Assembly: GCF_050908995.1 (NCBI RefSeq)
Contig: NC_135125.1
Span: forward strand, 15,091,011 to 15,155,010
Reading direction: 5' to 3'
Length of the DNA stretch: 64,000 bases
From: Andrena cerasifolii
Lineage: Eukaryota; Arthropoda; Insecta; Hymenoptera; Andrenidae
Shown here: positions 26,391 through 38,900 of the stretch, one piece after another
How the letters are laid out: the number at the start of each line of letters is the position of its first letter
Numbering within the stretch: the first letter of the stretch is position 1
Position numbers and translations under genes: made by a program
Notes under the pieces: generated by a model
Seen by the model: only the letters and a program-made list of their open reading frames with translations
Told to the model about the DNA's origin: nothing
Database searches by the model: none

Positions 26391-26471
26391 AGACCGACCA
26401 GAGCGTGCGAGGGCGCCACGGGCGTCCGGCCGACCTGCACAGGCCGGCCGGCCCGTGCGTGGCCGCCTTTA

Positions 26472-27500
26472 CGCTCGCGTTCGCACGGGGACGAGCGGAA
26501 CGTGACGCCTTTCCTTGTGAATCTCGCGCGTGGAACGCAACCGCCGGCTTCCCCTGGCTGCGCGACCGGCACCTTCTCGACCCACTTTTCTGAGAAAGGC
26601 CCGACCTCGCTTTTCTCTCGGTGCAAATACGCGCCACTTTTCCTCGCGTCCTTGTGTCCTATGCAATACCACGCGCGAACTAAGTTTTCGTACCGCCGAT
26701 CGCCCGCCTACGGGGGGCAGCACCATCGACGCATGCGACCGTCACTTCTCTATGGTAGCGATAGAAACGTGCCATGTTGCGTTCTGTTTACCATATGCAC
26801 TCTGTGTTCCATGTACCAGCGAAAGCTTCTTAAACTTCGACTTCATCGTTGTGAAGAAATGCTGTTTTCGTTGAGTCGTTGGAGCGAAGGGAAAGTGCTG
26901 TTGGATTCTATGGTCGCTTGCTTCTAAGAAGCCCAATTCGCAGTGCGAAATTATGCGCAGAGGGCCGAGCGTTGGTTAGAGGCAGTTTTTACGTAATATA
27001 AATCGCATTGTTGGCCGCGTAACAGTTGATAGTTGTAGACTATCGGCGTGGATTGTTAGAAAGTCCCGGAGGGCTTAAACGATGCATATTCTACCATATG
27101 TTACCTCCGCACACGTACAAGGTTACATTATCGATCATAATTTACGGCGCGTGCTGCATCGTTACGTCAGTGCGACTCGCTTACGAGCGATAGTGTCGGG
27201 TGGGAGACGGGATTCATAAACTTACGCGTGTTCTGCCCGTGATCAGCTGTTTTCGCGGAGTTTCCTCTGATGTTGCGAGAATGAAAATGAGATTTCCACT
27301 GCCGCGGCTCGAACGCCGCGTGATAAAATTTCACGAAAATTCGTCGAACCGTTGCAGTCGATGTTCTACGGTAGAGTCGACTTCGGTGGTTCAGGGACGG
27401 TTCGTAAACGCCATTCCCTAACCTTTCCCTGCTTGCGGCGAAGCTTCGAAACGGAAGATTTCGCGATAAGGAACACAAAGAGCATTTCGCTAAAATCGAG
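26472..27500. other. No gene seen
   Basis: CpG-rich DNA with overlapping frames on both strands. None has a recognisable domain. Confidence 0.4.
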
Positions 27501-27504
27501 TAAG

Positions 27505-27737
27505 TAGGGTAAACGCACCAATAAATGAACACTTAAGGCTAATGAATGAACACTATTATAAAATTATGTTTGCAGCGCGATTGACTCCACGTGCTGCAAG
27601 AATTGTTTGGATCTGAAGCAAGAAATTACAAGAAGTCTCTAATTAATTAGTTGCTTCTTTTAATAACTTATTTTACTCATTTTAATAAAAAATGTCCATT
27701 CACTGGTACGTGTTCATTTACTGGTACATCCACCCTA
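27505..27737. mobile_element. Foldback MITE (about 233 bp)
   Basis: The left end TAGGGTAAACGCACCAATAA pairs with the right end, whose complement starts TAGGGTGGATGTACCAGTAA; both continue into ATGAACAC. Only about 30-50 bp at each end pair well. It directly abuts another element at 27744. Confidence 0.6.
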
Positions 27738-27743
27738 CTATTA

Positions 27744-28412
27744 CCCGGCCGAAAGAAGATCCCCAAGAGGCGGGCTCGGGCGATACAGTCCGTCGCTATG
27801 ACGATTGGTCGAATCACCTATTTTGGCACACTTTTAAAGACGCGACACGCGTATTTTGGTTTATGGCTGAAGTAGGCACATACATTGTCGCACCGCGCGA
27901 CGAAGAGAGCGCACAAAACACATCGAGATCGAGTGGAATAGAGCGATCTGACCGACGAACGCCAAAGCAATAGCGTAGGCATCTCAGACGGTTAACCATT
28001 GATATATAATAACATAAAAATTTCCTTACTTTTCAAACAATCTGTGCGAGATTGTGTTTGGGCTTATTTTAATCAGAAAAATCTAACCAAACCAATGATA
28101 AAACTTTCCTGAACATATTGTGAAAAATAAGGAAATTTTTATGTTATTATATATTAATGGTTAACTATCTGAGATGCCTACGCTATTGCTTTGGCGTTCG
28201 TCGGTCAGATCGCTCTATTCCACTCGATCTCGATGTGTTTTGTTCGCTGTCTTCGTCGCGCGGTGCGACAATGTATGTGCCTGCTTCAGCCAATAACCAA
28301 AACACGCGTGCCGCGTCTTTAAAAGTGTGCCCAAATAGGTGATTCGACCAATCGTCATAGCGACGGACTGTATCGCCCGAGCCCGCCTCTTGGGGATCTC
28401 CTTTCGGCCGGG
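27744..28412. mobile_element. Foldback MITE (669 bp), TA target site
   Basis: Arms of about 290 bp (27744-28033 and about 28120-28412) start CCCGGCCGAAAG and pair nearly throughout. TA flanks both ends (27742-27743 and 28413-28414), suggesting Tc1/mariner-type insertion (inference). The mirror-image short open frames in the arms are not genes. Confidence 0.8.
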
Positions 28413-28414
28413 TA

Positions 28415-31400
28415 ATCGTACATAGTATCAAAGAAATACGTGTGTATATTCAACCGTTGAGTATCTAAGCGTGCTAAGCCTTCGGCGAAAGATATGCACG
28501 AAGGAAAAGTGAGACCCACGAGCCGATCTCGTCGAGCCGCACTGTATTCTCGCGACCAAGGGCCCACGCTTTGGCACGGATCTCGCGTGGCATGCTGATT
28601 TACTTTCTCACGGACAATGAAATTTCGTTCACGGCCAGTACTGCTTAAATGTCGCGACCGGGCCCGTGGAAAGGTGCGCGGAGGCGTGGGCGATTCGGTG
28701 AAGCCGCGCCGCGACCGCCTCGCGTTCCCGATGGAATCCGCGACGGGGTCGATTCCGGGTAATTGTAGCGGCACGCGCGTCCCATTTTCCAATCCCATGC
28801 CGTCACGTCGGCGGCTCGGCTTGCAGCTTATTAAAAGTCCGCGCGTCTCGTGCGTACTACGCGCCCATTTCGACCGCGGAGCCTTGCGCGCGCGATGCAT
28901 ATGCATCGCACTGCCACAGACCTGTTCCAATATCCAAGGTAATTGTACTCGAGCGTGCTAATGATTGCGACACGGGCGCAATCGCGGTAAACCAAATCGA
29001 GGAGGGGAACGCGGGGAGGGAGGGAGAGGAGGAGGAGGAGGAGGAGGAGAGAGAGGGGGGAGAGCGCGGAGTATGGGCCGAGCAAAGAGAAGGCGTTGCA
29101 TTGTAAACTCTATGACCGACTTTACGAGCGATCGGCTAGGATGCAGTGCCTCCAGCGGCCGGTCGCCGTAGCTAGCAGCCATGTTGTTTCCAAACGCCGA
29201 AATCAAGCTCGCAGCAGTTTACGAGGAGAAAGGTGAGGCGATCGTTGTTTCGCGGGCAATTATGTCATAACTTTCGGTGCCGTGTCTCTGTGTATTTTAC
29301 AAGAGAATATCGCACGCGCGTTTAAAAGAAAGAGAAGGATTGCGATTAACCGTTCCCGGCTGCCATACGAGCCCGAGTCACTCGACGGTAATTCTTCTGG
29401 TTTCGTTACGCAAAGGAATCCTGCCTCGGATCCCCGTATCGATCCACGCTTTTCTCCCTCCCTCATGCATATTCGATTTTTATCGGACGGGTCGATGCTA
29501 AACAGACGCCCATTTTCCGAACCGGCCTCTCCAGGATAGCGCACGGACGTTTATCTACTGCTCCACAGATTGTAAGCTACCGTAGGAAATTCCGTGGCAT
29601 AATTACGGCAGTACCCGGAATAATTGCATGTATTAAGATAAAAAAAAAAAATTCTGAGGCTAACAGAGTTTCGACCATCAAGCTTCCTCGGCGATATTAC
29701 TCGGGCCAGCTATGGGAACAGATTCTGCCGTTGATTATAGGAATTATATGATAAAAGCGCTGCGCTCGCGGTACGGAACGGCAGCGATAGAAAAGGAACA
29801 TTCATTTTATAACGCGGAGCGGTTGGCTGCGATCGAGAAGTGGCGTTTCACGGTGGTTGCGCCGCCTCTAGTTTCCACTCGGCGACATAGACGGCAACAC
29901 GGACGCCGGCCGGCCGGCCGGTTCGTGGCTATAGGTTAATACTTATGCGGAGTGGCCATCCGTGATCCATCTTGCGTAACCTATTTACCGGCGAAGTGGT
30001 ACAGGCACACGTATGACATAATCCCGTGCAGCGGAGCACGCACTGTAGATCCCGGCCTGTTCGGATACGATTTTAAATAGCCCGTTGCCGAGGCGCGCGT
30101 GCGCCGTGGATCGAGCCGACGCGCGGCGTTACGCAAATTAAAGGTACGCGAGGAGAGCCGACCGAACAGGGCCTAATCCTGCTTTCCAATTTAGACATCG
30201 TTACACCAACCTACCAACGCGATACAATTCTTTCAGCTGTATAAATTTCCACCTTGCTGCACGGTGCAAACCTGTTCCGCGTCATAACACGCATTCCTAA
30301 TGTACGTGCAAGACAGAGCCCGGTGCGGAAAGCCTCGCAGACGGATCCGAGCTGCATACTCCTCGCAGAGATTAACCTGTAACTTCTGACGAACTTCGCC
30401 TAAAGTTCGGCGATTAATTAATTTCCACGGCAATACCTAATCTCGGACATATTGTAGGATCGAGGGCAGACAGAGGGGGTGGAGGGACCAGCGAAGAGAT
30501 TGACCACCTGCTGCAGCGCGACCAACTAGAGCAATGAATTATTATACATCGGGTATCAGCGGGCTGTCAGCAGCTGTTAGATGGACGCCGGTTCCACGAA
30601 CGGGAGGAGTCAGCCGCGTCAAGATTCGCCGAGCAAGTTCGGCCCCGAAGAGATGCGAAAAAGGGGGAGAGGCGAGTGGAAGATAAGCCGTATTTACCGG
30701 AAGTGCCAGCGGTCGGGAAGATAAGGCGCGGGGATCGCGGCGCTGCGAAGAAACATCCGCGTAACTACGTCATCCGCTGGACAAGCCCAGCACGCGTACC
30801 GGGACTTGTTTACATCGCGCCGGTTGTCGCGGATGCGCTCGTATGTGTATACATATAGCCGAGGCCAGTTAGGAAGCGCTCGGTCAGCCAGTGCTGTTGG
30901 GATATCTATCTTTGGATCCGTGCGCACAGCCGGGCGTGTACGTGAAGGGGGCGCGCGAGCGCGAGCCCGTCCACCGGGCGGTGGAATCTCTTACTCAATC
31001 GTCTCACGCCCGTGCCGGTGACCAGTGACACCGTTAAACGCGGCCATTATTTCGAATGCGCCCCGCGGGTCGGATATTTCCGTGGTGACCGTAGATAGAG
31101 CCGATGGATCGCGGGCGTAACGGCCGCCGAGACGCACTCCCGCCGCGGAACGTGTTACACGTACAATGTTGCGCGTGTACCTTCTCGCACCCGCGGAGTG
31201 AAATGCACGCGTCAGTGGCTCTCAACTCTCTCTCTCTCTCTTTCTCCCTCCTGCGCGACATCACGGGCGCTGGAAGCACGCGCGTAGCGGGCGTCCAAGT
31301 GACTCGATCGCGGATCGGTGGCTTTGATGACTAGCTGCGATACAAGGAACGCGGTGCACCGCCGAGAAATTCCTTTGTCTTCCGGTTGCGAGAACGCTCA

Positions 31401-31790
31401 GCCGGGAAGCGAACCGGAGTGCGCATTTACCCCCCCCCCCTGCGGGGGACCAGCGGCGGCTCGAAAACGACCATTTACGCGTGCCCGCGCGAAAAGATAA
31501 ACGCTGGCCCGGTATTTACCGGTTCACGCTTCGGTGAACTTGGACGTCATTGAGAGTCTACCGTGTTGCATGTGAAAACAGACGCTGACGCGGGATACCG
31601 CTTGCGTCAAAGTATTGTAGCGGCGCGTTAATTGTGACACCCTGCGTTTAAAGGTTGTTAAGAAGGGTAAGAAATGTCAGCCCCTCCATCCCGCCTGTTA
31701 TAAAAGCGATCTCCGGCGCGAGCGTTAATTACGCGGTATAAACGGTAGGAATAAATACTCCCGGCACGTTCGCTGCGCACTGCTGCCGGT
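28415..31790. other. No gene seen, CpG-rich with microsatellites
   Basis: Strongly CpG-rich. A GGA/GA tract lies at about 29011-29063, a (CT)n tract at about 31222-31248, and a C-run at 31430-31441. A 191-codon minus-strand frame (28355-28930) is Arg/Ser-rich, overlaps the end of the neighbouring MITE, and is not called. Such CpG islands can hold untranslated first exons, but none is provable here. Confidence 0.4.
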
Positions 31791-31794
31791 GGAT

Positions 31795-32367
31795 TAGTGA
31801 CGCGCGATATTTATCGATAACTGTACGTATCGATATTTGCATGTCGATATACCGATATTTTTTGTCGATATTTCAAACAGTAGTAATTACAGGTATCGAT
31901 AATTTTTGTCGAAATGTCGATAACTTTTACTGCACCTTCTTTCGTTCATGCCAAGCTAATAATTTACAAATTACTACGTGTAAATAAAATTCAGTAATTA
32001 TTTTTCAAACTCATATTGAATAATGCCCGTGATGTTTGTTAAATATAAACTCTAGTTTCCTTTATAAATACGGCTTGGCAAGTAAATTACTTGTTTCCAT
32101 TTTAATACTTTGAACTTAATTTAAATAAAATAATTTCATAATGGTGCAATTTAAATATTCTTATCTTAGAAAATTCTTTTCAATCCAAAATAATATTCTC
32201 TCGAATATACGTAGCTTATTTTTTAATTGGTAAATTAATACTATCCTCGCATCGATATTATCAATATCGATACTTTTTGAATAATATATCTCGTGTATCG
32301 ATATTGAACTAATAAATATATACCGATAAGCATTAGCGATAGTTGGGACCAATATCGCACATCACTG
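31795..32367. mobile_element. hAT-type non-autonomous element (573 bp)
   Basis: The ends are TAGTGACGCGCGATATT and, inverted, CAGTGATGTGCGATATT, the TAG/CAG-N-G form typical of hAT elements. The flanks are CGGTGGAT (31787-31794) and CGGTAGAT (32368-32375), an 8-bp target duplication with one mismatch. The interior is AT-rich with many ATCGATA motifs and no transposase frame. Confidence 0.85.
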
Positions 32368-32375
32368 CGGTAGAT

Positions 32376-33189
32376 AACGTTATGCGCCGAGTGCTACCGT
32401 AAGAGAACCACCCAGCGGTGATTTCTCGACCACGCGCGAGCGGGGCAAGCCGTTGGCCGAGCGTAAAAACATCGGAACCGGACACTTCGGTTTGACCAGA
32501 TCCGGTTCATTTTTCCCCCGAGCGAGCCGAGCGAGCGTGCGGCAAAGTTTCCACGAAATGGAACTGCGGTCACGCCTCAGCTACCTAACGGAGGTAGAAA
32601 GATATTGCGCTAATGCGTTCCACGTGGGGTCACCGGTAGCCGGTGCACAGGCGAGCAGCGCTGCCCGTGGCTCGCCTCGCGCATAAACCGAGGCTCTCCC
32701 GCATACACGCGCAGGCCAGCGCTCGCCAGTGCCTCTCATTACGCATCTAACCGCGCCCACATAGCGGTATCGGGGCAGCCTATGTTTCTTCGCTACGCCT
32801 GACCGACCGTAATAGCCCTATCCCTCGTTTTATGGGGTATTTATTGCGTTGCGCTCGCCACGCTTTTCTACGACTCCACGGGAACGCTCTCGCGGCACAC
32901 CGGCGGTCGCGCAAGCAAGCCAGCCAGCGCCGCTACCCCGGCCGTAACTCGAGAAAGGCGTGTCGAAAATCGACGGGCACTGGCAGTGGATGCGCCACGA
33001 GGCGCAGCCATTTCCTTCTTCGAACCCATCCGTTAACCTGTTGTTCGTCTGCTACGAGGGATAATATATCCCTACCCCTGCTCCCGCCAGTCTCCTCTAC
33101 CGTTTTTACCCTGGAATATTCTCGGCGGTCGCGGGATCGCCGCCAGCGAAACGGATTTCGATCGCCACCGGGTTACGCCGCGGGCGTGT
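32376..33189. other. No gene seen, CpG-rich
   Basis: GC-rich DNA between two mobile elements. A 122-codon plus-strand frame (32832-33200) is low-complexity and runs into the repeat, so it is not called. Confidence 0.4.
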
Positions 33190-33191
33190 TA

Positions 33192-34277
33192 GTCCAGTGA
33201 AATTAGGATCTGTCGTCGGAATAAATCCCACCAAGCTAAATTTTCGTATGAGCCTTTATTTGGTCGTTTTAAATAATATGTCAAAAGTCCCCATCGATTC
33301 GACTGTTGCTAAAAAAAATTCAGAGGGTTGAAAAAAAAACAGTTTTTCGCGAATATCTCGTTATCTAGCAGTTTTGCGACAAAAATAGTTATTGCACAAT
33401 TTATAGCCCAGGAAATTCTCTACAAAAAAGGTCCTATGAGTTTTTTTCGTAGGAGTAACCATTTTCATGTATGCCGGGTTACCAAGTTTCAACCCCCATA
33501 CATTTAACAAGTGAAGATTCCAATCCCCGAAATTCAAAAAATTATGAAACTCTGTAAATATGTAGGGGAAGTCCTCCTGAGTACAACGCAATTTCGTTTG
33601 CTGTCCAAATTCATTCCAAGAGGGTGCAATTGACCCCTGATTTTTTTTTTATTTTGTATTATTTCTCGCCAACTGTAGGAGATAGAAAAAAAGTGTTCAG
33701 GAAAAAGTTACTTCTTTTAATTAGGACTATCATTTGGTAATTTATAGTTCTTGCAATTCTTACGGTTCGCGAGTTATAACACAAAATAAAAAAAAAACTG
33801 ATTTTCAGAGGTCAATTTCACCCCTTTAGAGTGAATTTGGGCAGCAAACAAAATATTGCGTAATACACACCTATATTAACCTCTGCATATCCCCAATGTT
33901 TTACAATTTTTTGAATTTGCGAGGTGAGGATCTTGTGAGAAATAATAAACATTTCCACACCACCTCGGAGGTAGAGTACCGCCGTGCTGACGTTCTCATT
34001 ACTCCTACGAAAAAAACTCATAGGACCTTTTTTGTAGAGAATTTCCTAGGCTATAAATTGCATAATAACTATTTTTGTCGCAAAACTGCTAGATAACGAG
34101 ATATACGCGAAAAACTGTTGTTTCTTTCAACCCTCTATAAAATTTTTAGCGGCGGTCGGAATCGATGGGGACTTTTGACACATTGTTCAAAACGTCCAAA
34201 TAAAGGTCTATACCAAAATTTAGCTTGCTGGGATTTATTCCGTAGATTGGGCAGATTTCCGTCTAATTTCACTGGAC
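33192..34277. mobile_element. Foldback element with TA target site, interrupted (1086 bp)
   Basis: The arms 33192-33458 and 33999-34277 are inverted copies that start GTCCAGTGAAATTA and are flanked by TA on both sides. The spacer is mostly the 423-bp palindromic MITE inserted at 33513-33935, so the original element was about 660 bp. No coding frame. Confidence 0.85.
33513..33935. mobile_element. Palindromic MITE (423 bp), nested copy
   Basis: Same length and layout as the copy at 58180-58602. GAAGATYCC ends lead into CCCCGAAATTC, then AATTGACCCCTGA, and a centre containing TACTTCTTTTAATTAG. It is inserted inside the older foldback element. Confidence 0.85.
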
Positions 34278-35523
34278 TATGTGGCGTGCCCGCGCTCGTA
34301 TCCAGACGCATCGTTGCAAGGTAACGCGTCCGTCCCGTCCATCCTTCTCTATCCCGTCTCGAGCACGGGCCAGAGGAGCGTGTCTCGCTCATGCGCGCCG
34401 CGTAAATGGAGCATCCACTCTATAGTTCGCTTGCGGAACGAGGTCACGAAAATTAAATTTTCTGATTAACGGCGCACGCAGCGCGCCCGGCAACTCCCCG
34501 GCGCCTGTCAACGCGGGATCCTTGCGTTCCCTAATAGCCGCGGATCGGGCCACTGTGCCAAACGAAGAGGAGGAAATACGCTGGAATCCGCCGGGCGTGC
34601 CGCCGGCACAGCCGGTGCCGCGTTATCGCCGGCGAAAAACGCATTTCCCCGCTCTGGAAAGTGGTCTATCCGTGTGAGACACCGGCCTACGGAGGTGCGT
34701 GGCTTCTGCGCCTGCGTGTGCGTGTACCAAGCGTGTCTGATGCGCGCTCTAACCTGCTCGGATGCAGCGAGATCCGGCGGGTGTATGGATGACGTATCAA
34801 ATCTCGTTGCACTTAACGCGCCCCACTCGCCGAACCTTTGTTCCCTTTCCTTTAGAAGAATTTTCCGCCGTTTATGGAGGATAAAAAAAGCCGTCGCGAA
34901 TCTATTTTAAGAGGCTCGAAACAGCGAAACGATGAAACTGTTACACGTAAATAAAAGGGAAACTTCGTCTCGGTGAATGTTAAGATTTACGTTCTATCCG
35001 AATTTTCAATTTTTCTGCATCTGACGATCCTCCTATACGGTACAAAAACCTACATCCCGAAAATATGTGACCTTAACCCAAGAAATTCGAAGGCCCAGCA
35101 AAATCGAGAATTGATACACCATTCTCTCAAAATCGACTATTTCTACTGTACTAATTTATCCAACTTTCCTCTCATTTCCTAAAAGCATACTCTTCAACCA
35201 TTTAAAAAGAATTTTCACATTTCAATAATCGCTCCCTTAAAGGCTCATTGCGGACAGCCGCGTTTATACGAGTCGATCACAATTCCCGCGTTCTCAAAAT
35301 TCACCGATATTATATTCCACGTTCCTTGTATCAGCGTCTTCTAACTGAAGAATATCGAGAACAGTATTCGCAATTCAACCTCCCCACCTAACCTTCAAAA
35401 AGCAATCCCCAGCGACCATCGCTTTCCTACGTTGAAGATTTTCCAACCTAACCTAATACGTCCGAAAGCGTCGACAATATCCTGCCTCGCTTCCGCTTTG
35501 CATGCACAGTGTAAATCGCTTAC
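34278..35523 (-). other. Intron or flank of the Glut4EF-like gene
   Basis: Follows the donor at 35518-35523 on the minus strand. No second exon could be recognised here or further left. Confidence 0.45.
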
Positions 35524-35913
35524 CTCTTGTCCGTTCGGCGCGATGATGACGTCCACCTCGTCGAGGTGCTCCCGATGCTGCGTGACCTCCGCGTGTATTT
35601 CCCGTCCGTTGTACGTCAGGTAGACCTTCTGACCGGGGACAAGCCGCGCGGTGGTCACGGAACCGAAACCAGGCCCGATCAGGTCGCGGTCGGAGTATTC
35701 GGTGCTGGGGCTCGGTGGACGACCGCCGGGCACGGAGTCGAACCGCACGGAATAGCGAGTCTTGGGTGTAATGCTGAGGCCTGACTCAGAGGCGGCCGAC
35801 GCCGGCGTTTTCACCGCGTGAATGACGCCGCTGTAGTACTTGCCGTCCTCGCCGGGCGCACACACTCTGGTGCCGATAATGCTGCGTTTCGCCAGCCTCT
35901 TGCCCGTCGACAT
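35524..35913 (-). CDS. Glut4EF: First coding exon of a Glut4EF/ZNF704-like transcription regulator (partial)
   Basis: Minus-strand exon of 130 codons that starts at the first ATG of a longer open frame and ends at a strong donor (GAG|GTAAGC) in phase 0. The protein begins MSTGKRLAKRSIIGTRVCAP and continues with a YYSGVI block, a YSVRFDS block and a VPGQKVYLTYNGREIHAEVT block. I recognise this as the N-terminal conserved domain (DUF4772 type) of the GLUT4-enhancer-factor family (insect Glut4EF; vertebrate ZNF704, ZNF395, SLC2A4RG), nuclear C2H2 regulators. The zinc-finger exons are not visible here and must lie to the left, either beyond a very long intron or outside the window. The family call is from memory of the motif style and is moderate in confidence; the exon itself is well supported by its composition and splice site. 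Confidence 0.65.
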
Positions 35914-38900
35914 TATTCGTGGGGTCTGCTGTTGAACGACTTCTCGTTGATCAGCCGGCGCGGATCGATAGTTGATTATCGATCGATACGCTTTGTCCGT
36001 CGACGCGCGTGCACTGAACACCTTCACGGGTCACCGTGGCGCACTGTCTTCGTTAAAGTTCCTTCCACCGATTTGTCTCTCGTAAATCTCATTTGCACAC
36101 GTTACTTCCTCCTCTGTCTTCCCTTCGGCTTGGATACCGCGAGAAAAGACACCACTCCCGCACGCGTATCGTAAACAATGATCGATCACGGCCGCGAGAC
36201 GTGTTAATGCCCGTGCGCGTCGATCCGCGACAGTCCGACTGCTGGCACACACGTGGGAGACGATGCAAGTAGCGTGGCGATCGATATTGTACGCACGAAT
36301 CGATTGGGATGCAATCGAATACGCACTCCCGGAAACGGGTCACCGGACACGTTGCGTCGACTTGATTTTTATTCTCTCTCTCCCCCCTTCACGAGCCCGT
36401 TTAATCTGGCTCGCCGTGCGTAGAGGATACGTCTTTACGATTTAGGTCATCGTCGCAACGAGAGCCTCCGTGTACACACCGGCTACCGATCGGCAGCTTC
36501 GCGCTGGGTATCGCGATAGAAAAGATTCCTAGACCGCGGCAAGACGCGGCGGCCTTCGCGGCCTGAACACAGAACTGAGCGTATCAACAAAACGGCGTGC
36601 ACCGTCGCCCGTCACCGTGTTCGTCACGCCGTCCGCATGTTCCAGGCACTTGGTGATTGATCCTTGATAATACGTGGCCGTGCACGCGGTAGATAGCATA
36701 ATATATGACCGACGATTGCCGGCGTGTGGAAATCCGGCGTTTTACGGTGGCCTGGGCGAGCGAGCGGTAGGAGATACGATGGCAGACGGGCACGAATGGG
36801 TCTCGCGGTACCCGACATGTGACGCACAGCTGAGCGACCGGGAGGGACTGAGGAGAGACTAAGCAAGCGGCTTTCACTGCGCCGGCCGGCCGCCCGCCCG
36901 CCCGGGAAAAACAGCTGATAGATAACAACAAACCCACGTGACCCGGCCTCGAGCGTCGATTGGACGGGCGCGCTGACCTACTTACTCTCATTGGCCGACC
37001 GCCCGGGACAACGAGAAGAACGGGAAAAAATCGCAGGCCAGAACCCTAGCCAAAGCGCTCCGCACGGCGAGACCCTCCACTATCCCAGCCCTCTCCACTT
37101 TTCGTACGCCTGTACTCGGCGTCTCTACTGGCGTCCCTCTCTTTTCCGCCGTGCGCAAGCCGCAAAGTACGCCGGACTTTTCCGTACGGACCCGTACGAA
37201 ATTTCATCCGCGTACGTTCCCTGCGACACCGACGATCGAGCATTTGGGCGTACAGACCCGATCGCGGATTCCGTACAATTTCCGTAAATCCAACTCTCGT
37301 AATCAGCTGGCAGCGTTCGATGCACAGGGCGGTCATTTTGCCATCAGCTGCGAACGTCTGTGACGAAATCCAAGCGAGTGATCAGTCTTGCCGCATATAC
37401 AGAGCTGTCGCCAATGAGACCTCGCTTCGCCAGACGCTCCTACTGCCGCTACGATACCATACTGTATCACCTTTTCGATGAAATACCCTGAATTTCACGG
37501 GGACCTTAGCGTCAAAGGCTCGCAGTGTCTGCATGAAAAGGCGGGACGCCGGTTGCGCGGTAATAGGACACGTTTTAGCAGAGAAAGGCCGTGTTTGTGC
37601 TTCAGCTGTCAGTGGACGGCGGCCATTTTACGTCAGCTGAGAAGGTCGGTGACGACACGCGGCGAGTGAAATATCTTCGCGCTGCTGCCGCTCGAGCCTC
37701 GGAGGAACGTGTCGCAAAGAACCTCACCTTCGAAACTATTTCCAAGGCTTGTCACTGCATCGCGGACAATTGTGCATGGTCCCGCGTGGTTGTCGAACGA
37801 ATGCCTGCCGTTCGAGGAGTACATGAGCGTAACGAATTTAAAGGCGCGCCTGCGGGGATACATCTCGTGAAATTCGATTTCCTGCCGGCGGATCTATTCC
37901 TATGCGCCCGTCATTCTCCTGTCCGTGTGCTCGCGATCGATTTAACGCTTAATTGCAGCGACGTCGAATTACGAGTGGTTCGCGTCAGCTGAGGGCGCCA
38001 GTGACGAAACACCGGCGAGTGGAGGGTCTTGGAAGGTGAAGATTCACTTTCTTAGCCGATGCGCAGTAATCGCGCTTTCGGAAACTGGTGCACGACCGTG
38101 ATCGTTTTGTCCGTTGTGAGCGATTTTAGGTGGGAGGGGAGGAGTGCGATGCCGGTACGCCGGCTCTCGGCCGAAAACACCGGCGGACGCCGATGAATCG
38201 ATCGGGTGCAGCCAGTTGCGGTGCCCACACCGTATGCTTGTCATGGCGGCGCGTGGAGGACGAGCAATGAAAATGGCCGGAAGATGCGACGAGGCCGGCG
38301 GGGAGGGACGGTAAGGCCGAATAGAAGGCAACGGTCCACGCGTTCTCAGCAGCCTATCCTAGATTTATTTCCGTGGATGTTGCGCAATAAACGCTGCGCT
38401 GTTAGCTCACTGAACGCTACCCCTCGCGCGGCTTCGAAAGAGGTGCCAAGGGCTAGTGAGTAACATTTAATTGCCACCGGCTGCAATTCCTCTCGTCTAA
38501 TAAAGAAACGTAATTACGCCCGGCACCGTGGCACTGTAACGTTATCTCCGCTATGCCGATCCTCGAATCAAATGTACCGTGTTAATTTTCTTTGAAAAGC
38601 TTTTATTCTCGCTCGCCCTCCCTGCCTCCCTAATAACAATCAATTAAGAAACGCGTTAACTCAATTACGCAAGTTTAGGGCCGTACTTTCACCGAAGCGA
38701 CAAGACCGCGGCGCAGCGCAAATAGGCCGAGCTGGATACGAAGGGAATAGGATTTTATTGCTGTGTCTCTGTCGTTGTTCGCAAATCATGTTAATTGTTA
38801 ACAGAGTCCGCGTGCTGGGTAGAAGAAATTCGGGGTTACCTGTTGCATCGTAACGGCGAGACAATGAAGTTCGGTTGAAGGAATAACGAAAAGGTCAAGG

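Larger units (their letters stand above)
24582..26471. repeat. AT-rich island bracketed by GC-rich repeats
   Basis: A GC-rich segment at 24582-24613 reappears inverted at 26440-26471 (about 28 of 32 positions). Within it, the 20-mer CCGGACTATGCAGGCCGGCC is present identically at 24633-24652 and 25509-25528 in direct orientation. The intervening DNA is strongly AT-rich. It contains a small foldback (25087-25268) with GATTCCTTATGTTTT-type ends, and no gene. Confidence 0.5.

Noticed and set aside
28355..28930. 191-codon minus-strand open frame
   Set aside because: Arg/Ser/Pro-rich, no domain, and its end runs into the inverted arm of a MITE.
34135..34469. Open frames at the edge of the nested foldback element
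   Set aside because: They run from repeat arm into flanking DNA with no domain.
35914..36027. N-terminal extension of the Glut4EF-like exon
   Set aside because: The frame is open to 36027 but starts with GTG and lacks an ATG; the conserved protein begins at ATG 35913.
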